Below are positions 1 to 7,950 of a stretch of DNA of 64,000 nt, piece after piece. A program made the translations under genes and the position numbers. The stretch covers positions 1-64,000 of the forward strand of contig JAFDIV010000015.1 of assembly GCA_019307815.1 (NCBI GenBank), read 5' to 3'. A model generated the notes under the pieces. It worked only from the letters and a program-made list of their open reading frames with translations, was not told the DNA's origin and did not search any database. Position 1 is the stretch's first letter. Each line of letters starts with the position of its first letter. Source of the stretch: Deltaproteobacteria bacterium. GTDB lineage: Bacteria > Desulfobacterota > DSM-4660 > Desulfatiglandales > Desulfatiglandaceae.

Positions 1-110
1 GGATAAAGAGGGACAGGGACTTTGAAAAGATAGTAGGCAAAGATGAAGAGACGTACTGGAGGGAGGTAAAGGAAAGGATAAGGCAAGGACATGTTGCGGA
101 GAAGTCCTGA
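1..110 (+). CDS. C-terminal end of an unidentified protein (partial)
   Basis: An open frame enters from the left edge and ends at a TGA at 108-110. It gives about 35 charged residues ending in HVAEKS. The next gene starts at the ATG overlapping this stop (TGATG), so translational coupling and a shared operon are likely. Too little is visible to name the family. The downstream thiolase and Zn-ribbon genes suggest acyl-CoA metabolism, but that is context only. Confidence 0.55.
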   Translation, partial: IKRDRDFEKIVGKDEETYWREVKERIRQGHVAEKS

Positions 111-430
111 TGCTAACCATAAAGGTGAAGTACTGCGGCGGGTGTAACCCTGAGATAAACAGAGTCGGGTTAGTGGAATCTCTAAAAGAAGAGATAGAAA
201 AGAAGGGCCTACGAGTAAATTTTGTGGGCCAGGATACAGAAAATGCAGATTTTCTCCTATTAGTAAATGGCTGCAGACATGCATGTTTGGAGGAGGAAGG
301 CATGATGTTAGAAGCAAAGGCACCCGTTCTGTCAGTAGAGGGGGAGATGGTTTTTGGAAGGTATGTTGGAGAAAGGGAGATACCGAATTTTTTGGTACAC
401 GAGATAGGTCGTTCAATTGGAAAGAAATGA
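110..430 (+). CDS. Small CGGCNP-motif protein of unknown function
   Basis: A 106-residue soluble protein. Its N-terminus carries a CGGCNP motif (residues 9-14), followed by an alpha/beta-looking region and a second cysteine pair (NGCRHAC). This pattern suggests a small thioredoxin-fold or metal-binding protein, but I do not recognise a characterised family. It overlaps the preceding stop by one to three bases and is followed 21 nt later by the thiolase gene, so it probably belongs to the same operon. No signal peptide or membrane segment is seen. Confidence 0.7.
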   Translation: MLTIKVKYCGGCNPEINRVGLVESLKEEIEKKGLRVNFVGQDTENADFLLLVNGCRHACLEEEGMMLEAKAPVLSVEGEMVFGRYVGEREIPNFLVHEIGRSIGKK

Positions 431-451
431 AAGGCTAAAGGGAGAAAAGAT

Positions 452-1723
452 ATGGCGAAACATAGGAAACTTGGTCGGGGCGTAGCTGTTGTAGGGGCGG
501 GTCTTTCGAAATTTGGTGCTTATCCTGAGGGTGTGAGGACAACCGATCTATTTGTAGAAGCCTTTAAGGATCTTGAGTCTTCAGTAGATAAGGGCTTTGA
601 CAGCCGGACGATAGATGCCTTTTACCTAGGAAATCTCAGTAGTGATTTATTTGAATCGCAGGTGCATCTCGCTCCTGCGGTAGCGAACCGGATAGGATTG
701 GTTCCGGTGCCGACTGTGAGGATCGAAGATGCTTGTGCCGCAAGCGGTGTAGCGTTCAGGGAAGCGGTTATAGCTGTGGCCTCAGGCATTTACGATGTGG
801 TGCTTGTAGGGGGCGTTGAGAAAATGACGAATCTTGATACCCCTCAAGTTACAGAGGTACTTGCATCCGCCCTTGATCCAGATACGGAAGTGCCTGCTGG
901 GCTGACTTTTCCTGGTATATATGCCACCATGGCCACGGCTCATATGGCAAAGCATGGGACCACCGAGGAAGATTTGATGTGGATTGGCATAAAAAATCAT
1001 TATCATGGGAGCCTTAACCCGAAGGCGCATTTTGATGTTTCCATTTCGGATTTTATGAAAAAGAGAGCAGAATCCGCTGTTAAAAAGGGCTTACCAAAAC
1101 CGCAATGGCATACAGAGCTGGATTTTATGAAGGATTCTAAACAGAATCCGATTATCGCTTGGCCATTGAGACTTTTTGATTGTTCGACCATCTGTGACGG
1201 AGCATCTTGCATTCTTGTGGTAGCTGAGGAAATGGCTAAGGAATTTACTGACAGTCCTATTTTTGTTGTGGGTACAGGACAAGCGAGTGATTATTTTCTA
1301 GCGGAGCGAGATGATTTGACGTCGATACAAGCAGCAAAACTAGCGGCCACACAAGCATACGAGATGGCCGGTATTGGGCCAAAGGACGTCAAAGTGGCAG
1401 AGGTGCATGATTGTTTCACTATAGCAGAATTAATAGCAATGGAGGATTTAGGATTTTATGAGCCGGGGAAGGCGGCCGGGGCCATTAGAGAGGGGGAAAC
1501 AAGGATAGATGGGAAGCTCCCCATCAACACTGATGGTGGGTTAAAGTCGAAAGGGCACCCTATTGGTGCATCTGGCACGGGTATGGTGGTAGAGATTTTC
1601 AAACAGCTTCGAGAAGAGGCGGGAGACAGACAAATAAAGGTAAAAGATCCTGATATTGGACTGGCTCACAACGTAGGTGCGCATGGCTCAACAGTTGTGG
1701 TAAATATTTTTGAGAGGAGATAG
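452..1723 (+). CDS. Thiolase family protein (SCP2-like acyl-CoA thiolase)
   Basis: A 423-residue thiolase-fold enzyme, expected to cleave or condense acyl-CoA thioesters in the cytosol. The nucleophile context DACAASG puts the reactive cysteine at about residue 95. The GHPIGASG histidine motif lies near residue 370. The usual second cysteine near the C-terminus is replaced by NVGAHGS, as in SCP2-type thiolases. It is followed 6 nt later by a Zn-ribbon/OB (DUF35) protein. This thiolase plus DUF35 pairing is known from archaeal acetoacetyl-CoA thiolase complexes and from BbsAB of anaerobic toluene degradation. The substrate here cannot be read from sequence. Start chosen at the ATG preceded by GGGAGAAAAG. 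Confidence 0.9.
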   Translation: MAKHRKLGRGVAVVGAGLSKFGAYPEGVRTTDLFVEAFKDLESSVDKGFDSRTIDAFYLGNLSSDLFESQVHLAPAVANRIGLVPVPTVRIEDACAASGVAFREAVIAVASGIYDVVLVGGVEKMTNLDTPQVTEVLASALDPDTEVPAGLTFPGIYATMATAHMAKHGTTEEDLMWIGIKNHYHGSLNPKAHFDVSISDFMKKRAESAVKKGLPKPQWHTELDFMKDSKQNPIIAWPLRLFDCSTICDGASCILVVAEEMAKEFTDSPIFVVGTGQASDYFLAERDDLTSIQAAKLAATQAYEMAGIGPKDVKVAEVHDCFTIAELIAMEDLGFYEPGKAAGAIREGETRIDGKLPINTDGGLKSKGHPIGASGTGMVVEIFKQLREEAGDRQIKVKDPDIGLAHNVGAHGSTVVVNIFERR

Positions 1724-1729
1724 AGTGCT

Positions 1730-2176
1730 ATGGCATTAGAAGAAAAATTTGCAGAGGTGGAAAACAACGAGTTTTACAGTGCAGCTTATCAAAGATTTTT
1801 AGCGGAGGGGAAGCTTATAGGCTCAAGATGTCGTACTTGCGGGCATGTGTGTGTTCCTCCAAAGCCAATTTGCCCAGGATGCCATGGAGGGGAAATGGTG
1901 TTGGAGGAGATGAAGGGAAAGGGAAGACTGCTGTCGTACACAGTGATCGCCGTGGCGCCCCCTCTTATGGTCGAAGAGGGCTATGACAGAAACAATCCCT
2001 ACTGTGGTGGGATAGTGGAATTGGAAGAGGGTGCTAAGGTTCCTGCGCGTATAGTTAATGTAAATGTGAGGAACCCAGAAAAAATAGAACTTGGCATGGG
2101 CCTGTCTATTAAATATTTGAAGGTTGGACAGGGGAATGAGACGAAGACATTTTTGGCATTTGAGCCAACCTCATAG
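1730..2176 (+). CDS. Zn-ribbon / OB-fold protein (DUF35 family), thiolase partner
   Basis: A 148-residue protein. The N-terminal rubredoxin-like zinc ribbon has cysteines at 34, 37, 48 and 51. A C-terminal OB-fold (from about residue 65) includes the TVIAVAPP and PARIVNV strands. DUF35 proteins bind acyl-CoA and form complexes with thiolases or HMG-CoA synthases. The 6 nt spacing from the thiolase supports a heteromeric enzyme. It is the last intact gene of this operon before the decayed region. Confidence 0.88.
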   Translation: MALEEKFAEVENNEFYSAAYQRFLAEGKLIGSRCRTCGHVCVPPKPICPGCHGGEMVLEEMKGKGRLLSYTVIAVAPPLMVEEGYDRNNPYCGGIVELEEGAKVPARIVNVNVRNPEKIELGMGLSIKYLKVGQGNETKTFLAFEPTS

Positions 2177-2330
2177 ATATATCCAAAGCACCTGCCTCAA
2201 ACATTTAGAATCAAACCAGCCCAGGTTGTAGCTCTAAAAAAGTAGAAAAGAATGTATCATCGAGTCACGAGTGCATTTGGGTTAACTCTGCTTCCACAAA
2301 TGATTTTTATCCTTAAAATGGGGAATTATT

Positions 2331-2761
2331 ATGGACATAGAAGAGAAAATCCGAGAGCTTGAGCGACGAAACCGCGAGGCAGAGTTGGGGGGAGGGGAAG
2401 GACGAATTGGCCAATAGCACGCCAAGTGAAAGACGACGGCGCGCGATAGGATAGACTACTTCCTTGACAAAGGCAGTTTTCAAGAAATTAACAAGTTTGT
2501 AGTCCACCAGTGTCACGACTTTGGAATGGAAAAGAAAAAGATTCCAGGTGATGGAGTGGTCACTGGTTATGGTACTATAAACGGGAGACTGACCTTTGTG
2601 TTTTCCCAGGACTTCACCGTCTTTGGGGGTTCATTGAGTGGACCCTTTGGTCAGAAAGTCTGTGAGATAATGGATTTGGCCATGAAGAACGGCGCCCCGA
2701 TTATAGGGCTTAATATGACTCTGGAGGGGCCAGAATTCAAGAGGGCGTGGTAAGTCTTGGT
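2331..2761 (+). pseudogene. Broken acyl-CoA carboxylase carboxyltransferase (PccB-like) N-terminal fragment
   Basis: The frame from ATG 2331 reads MDIEEKIRELERRN, the usual N-terminus of propionyl-CoA carboxylase / methylmalonyl-CoA decarboxylase carboxyltransferase subunits. It is interrupted by TAG (2415-2417) and TGA (2427-2429). It then continues in the same frame through [23 protein letters not shown] and [14 protein letters not shown]. At about 2715 the frame shifts, and the family motif [12 protein letters not shown] continues in frame 2 to about 2761. There it is cut off by a transposase remnant. Only about a quarter of the usual ~515 residues remains, so this is a dead gene. Confidence 0.88.
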
Positions 2762-3152
2762 AAGCTATACACGGATATTATCAAGAAGGACCGTAGACAG
2801 ACGTTTGGAAAGCCCAATCTACGGCCACTACCCCTTGAAGGTTGTCCTGGACGGTGGTTTTGCCTCCAAAGCCAATCTCAAAGCCGCCAAGGCCAGGGAG
2901 ATTAAAGACGTTTGCTTTGCCAAGAAGAGGGGCTTAAAAGAAGATGACATGTGCCGAAGCCCCTGGATGTACAAGAAACTGCGGCGTTTCCGCGCCGGTA
3001 TTGAATCTGGTATCTCCTGGCTCAAACGTTGTTTTGGACTTTGGAGGTGTACGTGGAAAACGTTTCGGTCTTTCAAAAGCTATGTGTGGGCCTCTATTGT
3101 TTCGGCGAACCTCTTTACTCTGGCAAGAGGGGTAAATCCGGCAACTATCTGA
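2760..3152 (+). mobile_element. Remnant of an ISNCY/IS4-like transposase (C-terminal part)
   Basis: The frame from about 2820 to 3152 encodes a typical transposase C-terminus: YPLKVVLDGGFASK, KDVCFAKKRG, FRAGIESGISWLKRCFG and KSYVWASIVSANL. A short piece in another frame (YTDIIKKDRRQ, about 2768-2800) looks like a more N-terminal part of the same enzyme, so an internal deletion plus frameshift is likely. No terminal inverted repeats could be recognised. The element is fused directly to the broken carboxyltransferase gene and is not expected to move. Confidence 0.75.
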
Positions 3153-3264
3153 AAACACGTGACAGTGAGGATCGTATGTAAAATAAACATGGATTAGTAT
3201 ATCAAAACAGCCTAAAGTAGGTTTAATATTATCTAACTAGACCTTGATTTGTTGAGGATAAGGT

Positions 3265-3957
3265 ATGAATTATACTCAAAGCAGAGAGTGTTCCCCATAT
3301 TTTTTGATAGCCGCATGTTTGTTCGTCACTGCCCTTATTACCTCAAACATCGTGGCAGTGAAGTTGATCAAAGTCTTTGGTTTTGTCTTGCCCGCTGCGA
3401 TAATCATTTTCCCAATTAGCTATATTATTGGAGACGTGCTCACGGAAGTCTATGGATATAGCCAGGCAAGGCGGGTAATTTGGCTAGGATTTGCCTGTAA
3501 TTTATTGGTGGTCCTTGCATTTTGGTTGGGCAGATTGTTGCCACCTGCTCCATTCTGGAAAGGCCAGGATGCCTATGTGCAAATCCTGGGGTATACTCCA
3601 CGGTTGCTTGTGGCATCATTTTTGGCCTATCTGGTGGGTGAGTTTTCCAATTCCTTTATCCTGGCCAAGATGAAGATCGCCACAAGAGGCCGATGGTTGT
3701 GGACAAGGACCATCGGGTCCACTTTAGTGGGTGAGGGTCTTGATTCCTTTGTCTTCATTACCTTGGCATTTTTTGGCACCATGCCCACAAGGGTTTTGGG
3801 TATGGCCATTGTGACCCAGTGGCTGGTCAAGTGTGCCTATGAGGCAGCGGCCACGCCCATTACCTATCTTGTGGTGGGGTTCCTTAAGCGACGAGAAGGC
3901 ATGGATCCCTATGATTACGAGACAAGTTTTAATCCATTACTTATTGGCAGGAGGTAA
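3265..3957 (+). CDS. Queuosine precursor transporter (YhhQ/QPTR, VUT family)
   Basis: A 230-residue inner-membrane protein with about six hydrophobic segments. The N-terminus LITSNIVAVKLIKVFG, the IGDVLTEVYGY motif, and an internal GEFSNSFILAKMK followed by GEGLDSFVF are diagnostic of the QPTR/YhhQ family. These proteins import 7-deazaguanine precursors of queuosine. It stands alone between degenerate regions. I saw no preQ1 riboswitch in the 110 nt upstream. The start ATG has a GAGGATAAGG stretch just upstream. Confidence 0.87.
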   Translation: MNYTQSRECSPYFLIAACLFVTALITSNIVAVKLIKVFGFVLPAAIIIFPISYIIGDVLTEVYGYSQARRVIWLGFACNLLVVLAFWLGRLLPPAPFWKGQDAYVQILGYTPRLLVASFLAYLVGEFSNSFILAKMKIATRGRWLWTRTIGSTLVGEGLDSFVFITLAFFGTMPTRVLGMAIVTQWLVKCAYEAAATPITYLVVGFLKRREGMDPYDYETSFNPLLIGRR

Positions 3958-4047
3958 TCAACAGCTTCCCTTATCTCTAGGTCATGGTTCCATACGACTA
4001 GGCCGGAGTTGTGAACCTAGATGTGACAGCGCCCAGGTGAACCTTGG

Positions 4048-4263
4048 TTAGATAAGAAGCGTGATATTGCATTTAGATGCGTACTCTAGGAACGTGGCTG
4101 CTCCGCCCAACTCTATTCCGTCAATCAGATCTTCCTTTTTCACACCCATCATATCCATGGTCATCTGACATGCAATTAGTTTCACCTCGCTTTCAAGGCA
4201 CGCATTGAGGAGATCTTGGATGGTGGGCACGTTTTGGGCTGCCATCCATAAAACCCGGGCCAA
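4048..4263 (-). pseudogene. C-terminal fragment of a DsrE/DsrF-like protein
   Basis: The last about 60 residues (QNVPTIQDLL, KLIACQMTMDMMGVKKEDL, GGAATFLEYA) match the C-terminal half of DsrE/F/H-like sulfur-relay proteins of about 160 residues. This includes the conserved CQMTMDMMG cysteine. The N-terminal half is absent: upstream on this strand the sequence no longer resembles the family, and no SD-like sequence precedes the nominal ATG. It is best read as a truncated remnant. Confidence 0.7.
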
Positions 4264-4378
4264 TTATCTCTAGGAATTAGCCGGTCCTTGAAAATGGGTC
4301 ATTAGCTTGATAGAGTGCTTTGGGATGGCACCGATTTCCATCTGGTGGCACGCATACCAAATTGAGGAGGAAACGGCC

Positions 4379-5830
4379 ATGGTAGAAGATATGACAGAAA
4401 GGCCTGAGGACGAAAAGAGCTTCGAAGAACTCCTTGAGGCATACGAGAAAGGGGAGAGCCAGGAGATCCGGGTAGGGGAGCGGATTCAGGCGAAGGTGCT
4501 TTCCATTGGTAGAGAGAGTGTGTTTGTGGATACAGGCTCAAAGATGGATGGTGTCGTCGATAAAGCGGAACTTCTGGATGAGAGCGGAGGGCTTTCCTGT
4601 AAGGTGGGTGATATTCTTGACTTATATGTGGTTTCCTTCACAGAGAGCGAGGTGCGGCTGTCAAGGGCCTTATCGGGTGCAGGTAACCTTGGATTATTGA
4701 AGGAGGCCTTTGATGAGGGTATCCCCGTGAAAGGGAAGGTACGCGGGACCTGTAAAGGGGGATACGAAATCACCGTCATGCAAAGGAGGGCCTTTTGTCC
4801 AGCAAGCCAGATGGACCTAAAATATGTGGAAAATCCACAAGAGTACGTGGGCAAGAGCTTTCGTTTCCTGGTGACCCAGTTAGTTGAAGGGGGCCGCAAT
4901 ATTGTAGTGTCACGACGCAGGCTGATGGAAAGAGAACTTGAAAAGGCAAAGGCCGAATTTCTCTCAGGCCTGGAGGAAGGTCAAATCCTTGAGGGAAAGG
5001 TTACGAGGCTTGTGCCCTATGGTGCTTTTGTGGAGATATTCCCTGGTGTTGAGGGTATGGTCCATCTTTCAGAACTTAGCTGGTCGCGTGTGGATGCCCC
5101 AGAGGAAGTGGTACAGGCATCTCAACAGGTCAAGGTCAAGGTCATTGGGTTGGAGCAAAATGGTGCCGCCAGAAGACCCAAGATATCCCTTTCCATAAAA
5201 GAAACAGGCCTTGATCCGTGGTATAGTGTTGATTCTGATTTTCAGGAGGGGCAGATTGTAGAGGGCAAGGTAAAGCGTTGTGCGCCGTTTGGCGCCTTTG
5301 TGGAGATTGCCTCAGGGATTGAGGGCCTGGTTCATATCAGCGAGATGAGCTATAGAAGGCGAATTATTAAGCCCGAAGAAATGGTTCGGCCAGGGGATTT
5401 GATAAAGGTGATGATCAAGGAAATTGATTCGAGCGGTCGGAGAATCTCCCTTAGCATGAAAGACGTGGAAGGAGATCCTTGGGCTGATATTATGGACCGG
5501 TATCAACAAGGCCAGACCATAGAAGGTCGTTTAGAAAAGAAAGAAAGCTACGGGTATTTCATTTCCCTTGAGCCCGGAATAACCGGTCTTATGCCAAGGT
5601 CGAGCATGGAAAAATCCCCTTATGGCTCAGATCTAGAAAGGCGCAAAGAGGGCGATATCATACCCGTAGTGATCGAGCAAATTAACCAGCCCGAGAAAAG
5701 GATCACTTTACTGCCCGCCTCTGGGGCAGAAGAGGTGAATTGGCAGCGGTTCAGGGGGCAAAGCACAGCCCTTGGCTCTCTTGGGGAGAAGCTACAGGAG
5801 GCTATGAAGGCCAAACGATCCCGCGGTTAG
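4379..5830 (+). CDS. S1 RNA-binding domain protein (five S1 repeats)
   Basis: A 483-residue cytosolic protein with five consecutive S1 domains starting near residues 33, 110, 200, 290 and 375. Repeats 3 and 4 carry the canonical GAFVEI and GxVHxSE motifs. Repeats 1, 2 and 5 are more diverged. It resembles ribosomal protein S1 but is shorter (S1 usually has six repeats), so it may be an S1 paralogue acting in translation or RNA handling. The ATG at 4379 is chosen because GAGGAGG lies 8 nt upstream. An upstream in-frame ATG (4307) would add 24 atypical residues without an SD site. It overlaps the convergent winged-helix gene by 4 bp. Confidence 0.85.
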   Translation: MVEDMTERPEDEKSFEELLEAYEKGESQEIRVGERIQAKVLSIGRESVFVDTGSKMDGVVDKAELLDESGGLSCKVGDILDLYVVSFTESEVRLSRALSGAGNLGLLKEAFDEGIPVKGKVRGTCKGGYEITVMQRRAFCPASQMDLKYVENPQEYVGKSFRFLVTQLVEGGRNIVVSRRRLMERELEKAKAEFLSGLEEGQILEGKVTRLVPYGAFVEIFPGVEGMVHLSELSWSRVDAPEEVVQASQQVKVKVIGLEQNGAARRPKISLSIKETGLDPWYSVDSDFQEGQIVEGKVKRCAPFGAFVEIASGIEGLVHISEMSYRRRIIKPEEMVRPGDLIKVMIKEIDSSGRRISLSMKDVEGDPWADIMDRYQQGQTIEGRLEKKESYGYFISLEPGITGLMPRSSMEKSPYGSDLERRKEGDIIPVVIEQINQPEKRITLLPASGAEEVNWQRFRGQSTALGSLGEKLQEAMKAKRSRG

Positions 5831-6012
5831 TCTCCTGAAGGTGCATAATAGCAGCGCTTTGGCGACGTGACCTTGCCTTTTTTCTTGAGACTACTGATGA
5901 TTTTTGAGACCTCTTTGCTGTCTTCACCTATCATCTTGGCCACGTCTCCAGGTCTGACAGGTTTACCTGCCTTTTTCATGGCATCCAATACTTTCTTTTC
6001 TTTGTCCGCCAT
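5827..6012 (-). CDS. Small winged-helix DNA-binding protein
   Basis: A 61-residue protein consisting of one winged helix-turn-helix. It begins MADKEKKVLDAMKKAGKP, has a GDVAKMIGE recognition-helix region, and ends in a basic wing (KKKGKVTSPKRCYYAP). The ATG at 6012 is preceded by a strong GGAGG. A longer reading frame upstream runs through the divergent riboswitch leader and is not used. It resembles small deltaproteobacterial MarR-like or ArsR-like proteins. It is divergent from the B12 riboswitch operon, so a link to that operon is possible but unproven. Confidence 0.75.
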   Translation of the reverse strand: MADKEKKVLDAMKKAGKPVRPGDVAKMIGEDSKEVSKIISSLKKKGKVTSPKRCYYAPSGD

Positions 6013-6126
6013 GGAATACCTCCGGACCAGAGAGTTGTCTGACTGGTGTAGAAAAATAACATCAATTTGGTTATTTGTCCATAAAAGGCCGGGTCTTACG
6101 TTTGCTTCCCTTTGAGTGGCAGAAAC

Positions 6127-6154
6127 TTGACAAATGGTCATAACATGGTACAGT
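6127..6154 (+). promoter_or_regulatory. Predicted sigma-70 promoter of the B12 operon
   Basis: TTGACA (6127-6132) is separated by 16 nt from TACAGT (6149-6154). It lies immediately upstream of the cobalamin riboswitch, as expected for the promoter of that leader RNA. Prediction from consensus matches only. Confidence 0.55.
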
Positions 6155-6159
6155 TCAGG

Positions 6160-6310
6160 ACCAATTCGGGTAACCTCAAGTGGTTTTAAAAGGGAAGACG
6201 GTGAAAATCCGTCGCGGACCCGCCGCTGTAACTCCGTCCCTTTCCATGTGGGAAAAGGGAACCCTTTTGACAAAGCGTGCCACTGCCGTGCACTAAACTA
6301 ACTTTAAGAA
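6160..6310 (+). promoter_or_regulatory. Cobalamin (B12) riboswitch
   Basis: The core motifs of the adenosylcobalamin riboswitch occur in order: AGGGAA at 6191, GGTGAAAATCC at 6200-6210, GCGGACCCGCCGCTGTAA at about 6214-6231, and the GCCACTG element at 6279-6285. It lies on the same strand as cobU-cobS-cobD-cbiB and about 300 nt upstream of cobU. It is expected to shut the operon down when B12 is abundant. No intrinsic terminator is evident after it, so translational or distant control is possible. Confidence 0.92.
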
Positions 6311-6388
6311 TTACCGGTACTTCCTAAGATTCTATTTGAAGGCAACTAGCACAAGAGTATAAGAATTTCTGAAAGGGTTTAGTGCAGG

Positions 6389-6580
6389 GTGGGAAGGCCG
6401 TCAAGGGGGCTGGAGAAGCCAGAAGACCTGCCCGTAAATATAGAATGGCTCTTAGACCTTCGGGCAATGGGGCGAGGGCCAAATCCGAGGAGGAAAACGG
6501 AGCCCCCGGGCTTGATGGACAAGTGCCGGGATTTTTTCTCCTTTTGGAGATGCTTTGGAGGATTGCAGCAGCGGGGGTGA
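6389..6580 (+). CDS. Possible small ORF in the riboswitch leader
   Basis: A GTG-initiated frame of 63 codons lies between the riboswitch and cobU. It is rich in Arg, Pro and Trp, has no recognisable domain and only a weak SD (GAAAGGG about 12 nt upstream). Overlapping open frames exist on both strands, so coding is uncertain. It is listed because it would be the first reading frame after the riboswitch; otherwise 6311-6610 holds nothing I can identify. Confidence 0.2.
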   Translation: MGRPSRGLEKPEDLPVNIEWLLDLRAMGRGPNPRRKTEPPGLMDKCRDFFSFWRCFGGLQQRG

Positions 6581-6610
6581 TAAGGGACAGTAGTAGGCCG
6601 AGGGAAGATT

Positions 6611-7192
6611 ATGGGAAGGATTTGTTTGGTGACAGGAGGTGCACGGAGTGGAAAAAGCTCCTTTGCACAGGAGATGGCTGAGGCAATCAAAGGGACTCGC
6701 ATCTTTATTGCTACCTGTCCAATCTTGGACAAGGATCTGGAGGCGAGGATCAAGGCCCACAGGGCATCGCGTGAGGGCAAGGGATGGAGAACCATTGAAG
6801 AATTCATAAATCTCAAGGGGGCTATAAGGCAGGCAAAGGATGCCCATGTGGTGTTGGTGGATTGTCTAACCCTTTGGATTAACAACCTGCTTCACCAGGC
6901 CGGCGAACAGAACAGCTTACTTGACGAAGACAAGGTGCAACAGATTTCAAGAGAGGTCTTAGAGGTGGCCCGAAGTATCCAAGGAACTGTCATCTTTGTT
7001 ACCAATGAAGTGGGAATGGGGATTGTTCCAGAAAATCAGTGGGCACGGCATTATCGTGATTTGCTGGGCAGGTGCAATCAGGTCTTTGCCGAGGGTGCGG
7101 ACGAGGTAGTTTTAATGGTATCTGCCATCCCAGTGCGTATAAAAGAAATTGATCCACGTTCTGGGCAATCTTCCCAGGAGATGCGCAGATGA
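6611..7192 (+). CDS. cobU: Adenosylcobinamide kinase / adenosylcobinamide-phosphate guanylyltransferase
   Basis: A 193-residue bifunctional enzyme that phosphorylates adenosylcobinamide and transfers GMP to give adenosylcobinamide-GDP. The P-loop GGARSGKS is at residues 9-16. The family motifs FIATCPILD, RIKAHRASR and DCLTLWINNLL, and the C-terminal TNEVGMGIVPE, are all present. Length matches the family (about 180). It is the first recognised gene of the riboswitch-controlled operon and overlaps cobS by 4 bp. Confidence 0.95.
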   Translation: MGRICLVTGGARSGKSSFAQEMAEAIKGTRIFIATCPILDKDLEARIKAHRASREGKGWRTIEEFINLKGAIRQAKDAHVVLVDCLTLWINNLLHQAGEQNSLLDEDKVQQISREVLEVARSIQGTVIFVTNEVGMGIVPENQWARHYRDLLGRCNQVFAEGADEVVLMVSAIPVRIKEIDPRSGQSSQEMRR

Positions 7193-7950
7193 GGTCCTTT
7201 TTTGGTGCACTGACGTTTCTCACCATACTTCCTTTGCCCAAAAAAATCGTAGGGAATGAGGAGACACTGGCAAAAGGATTGATCCATTTTCCGGCTGTAG
7301 GATTGCTGATTGGTCTTGGGACCATGGTCCTTGATCATGCCCTTTTTTATGTTATGCCGATCCAATTGGTAAGCTTCCTCATGGTCATCTTTTTGCTGGG
7401 AGTAAGTGGCGCGCTTCATCTTGACGGCTTTGCCGACACCCTTGATGGGTTCCTAAGTGCCAGGCCAAGGGAAAGGGTCCTGAGCATTATGAAGGACAGC
7501 CATGTAGGAGCTATGGGGGTGGCTGGCATTGTCTGTTTGATCCTCTTGAAGTGGATTTCCCTTACATCGGTTCCTGTATCAGCACGATGGGCAACCTTAC
7601 TCCTTATGCCCCTTACTGGAAGAACAGCGCTCCTTCTCATGATGTGTCTGCTTACCTATGTAAGACGTGAAGGCGGGCTTGCCACGGTCTTCTCAGAACA
7701 CGGAAAGATAAAATGGGCCGGGTCAGCTATAGGGGTGACCCTGATACTTGCCATTGGGTTTTTGGGGTTCAGGGGCAAAGGAGTGATCATTGGAGCATCT
7801 TGTATTGCAGGCATTTGTCTTTTTTGCCTATGGGCTTACAGAAAGATAGGTGGTTATACAGGGGATACCCTCGGCGCTGTGTGTGAAATGTCTGAACTGT
7901 TCATTCCGGTTCTGGTTATTGTGTTTTCAGGAGGTAACAACGGAATATGA
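7189..7950 (+). CDS. cobS: Adenosylcobinamide-GDP ribazoletransferase (cobalamin synthase)
   Basis: A 253-residue integral membrane protein that joins adenosylcobinamide-GDP to alpha-ribazole (phosphate), the last assembly step of B12. The N-terminal FFGALTFLTILPLP, the GALHLDGFADTLDGF acidic motif and KDSHVGAMGV are diagnostic. Several transmembrane helices follow. Both ends overlap neighbours by 4 bp (ATGA), indicating translational coupling with cobU and cobD. Confidence 0.95.
   Translation: MRSFFGALTFLTILPLPKKIVGNEETLAKGLIHFPAVGLLIGLGTMVLDHALFYVMPIQLVSFLMVIFLLGVSGALHLDGFADTLDGFLSARPRERVLSIMKDSHVGAMGVAGIVCLILLKWISLTSVPVSARWATLLLMPLTGRTALLLMMCLLTYVRREGGLATVFSEHGKIKWAGSAIGVTLILAIGFLGFRGKGVIIGASCIAGICLFCLWAYRKIGGYTGDTLGAVCEMSELFIPVLVIVFSGGNNGI

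Noticed and set aside
2427..2429. In-frame TGA in the carboxyltransferase fragment as another Sec codon
   Set aside because: A TAG lies four codons earlier, a frameshift follows, the position is not a Cys in the family, and the gene is truncated; it is a pseudogene.
4307..4378. N-terminal extension of the S1 protein from an earlier ATG
   Set aside because: No SD site, and the residues (IECFGMAPISIWW) do not look like S1 proteins; a strong GAGGAGG precedes the ATG at 4379.
6013..6273. Extended N-terminus of the winged-helix protein
   Set aside because: The extension is the reverse strand of the cobalamin riboswitch; the ATG at 6012 has its own strong SD.
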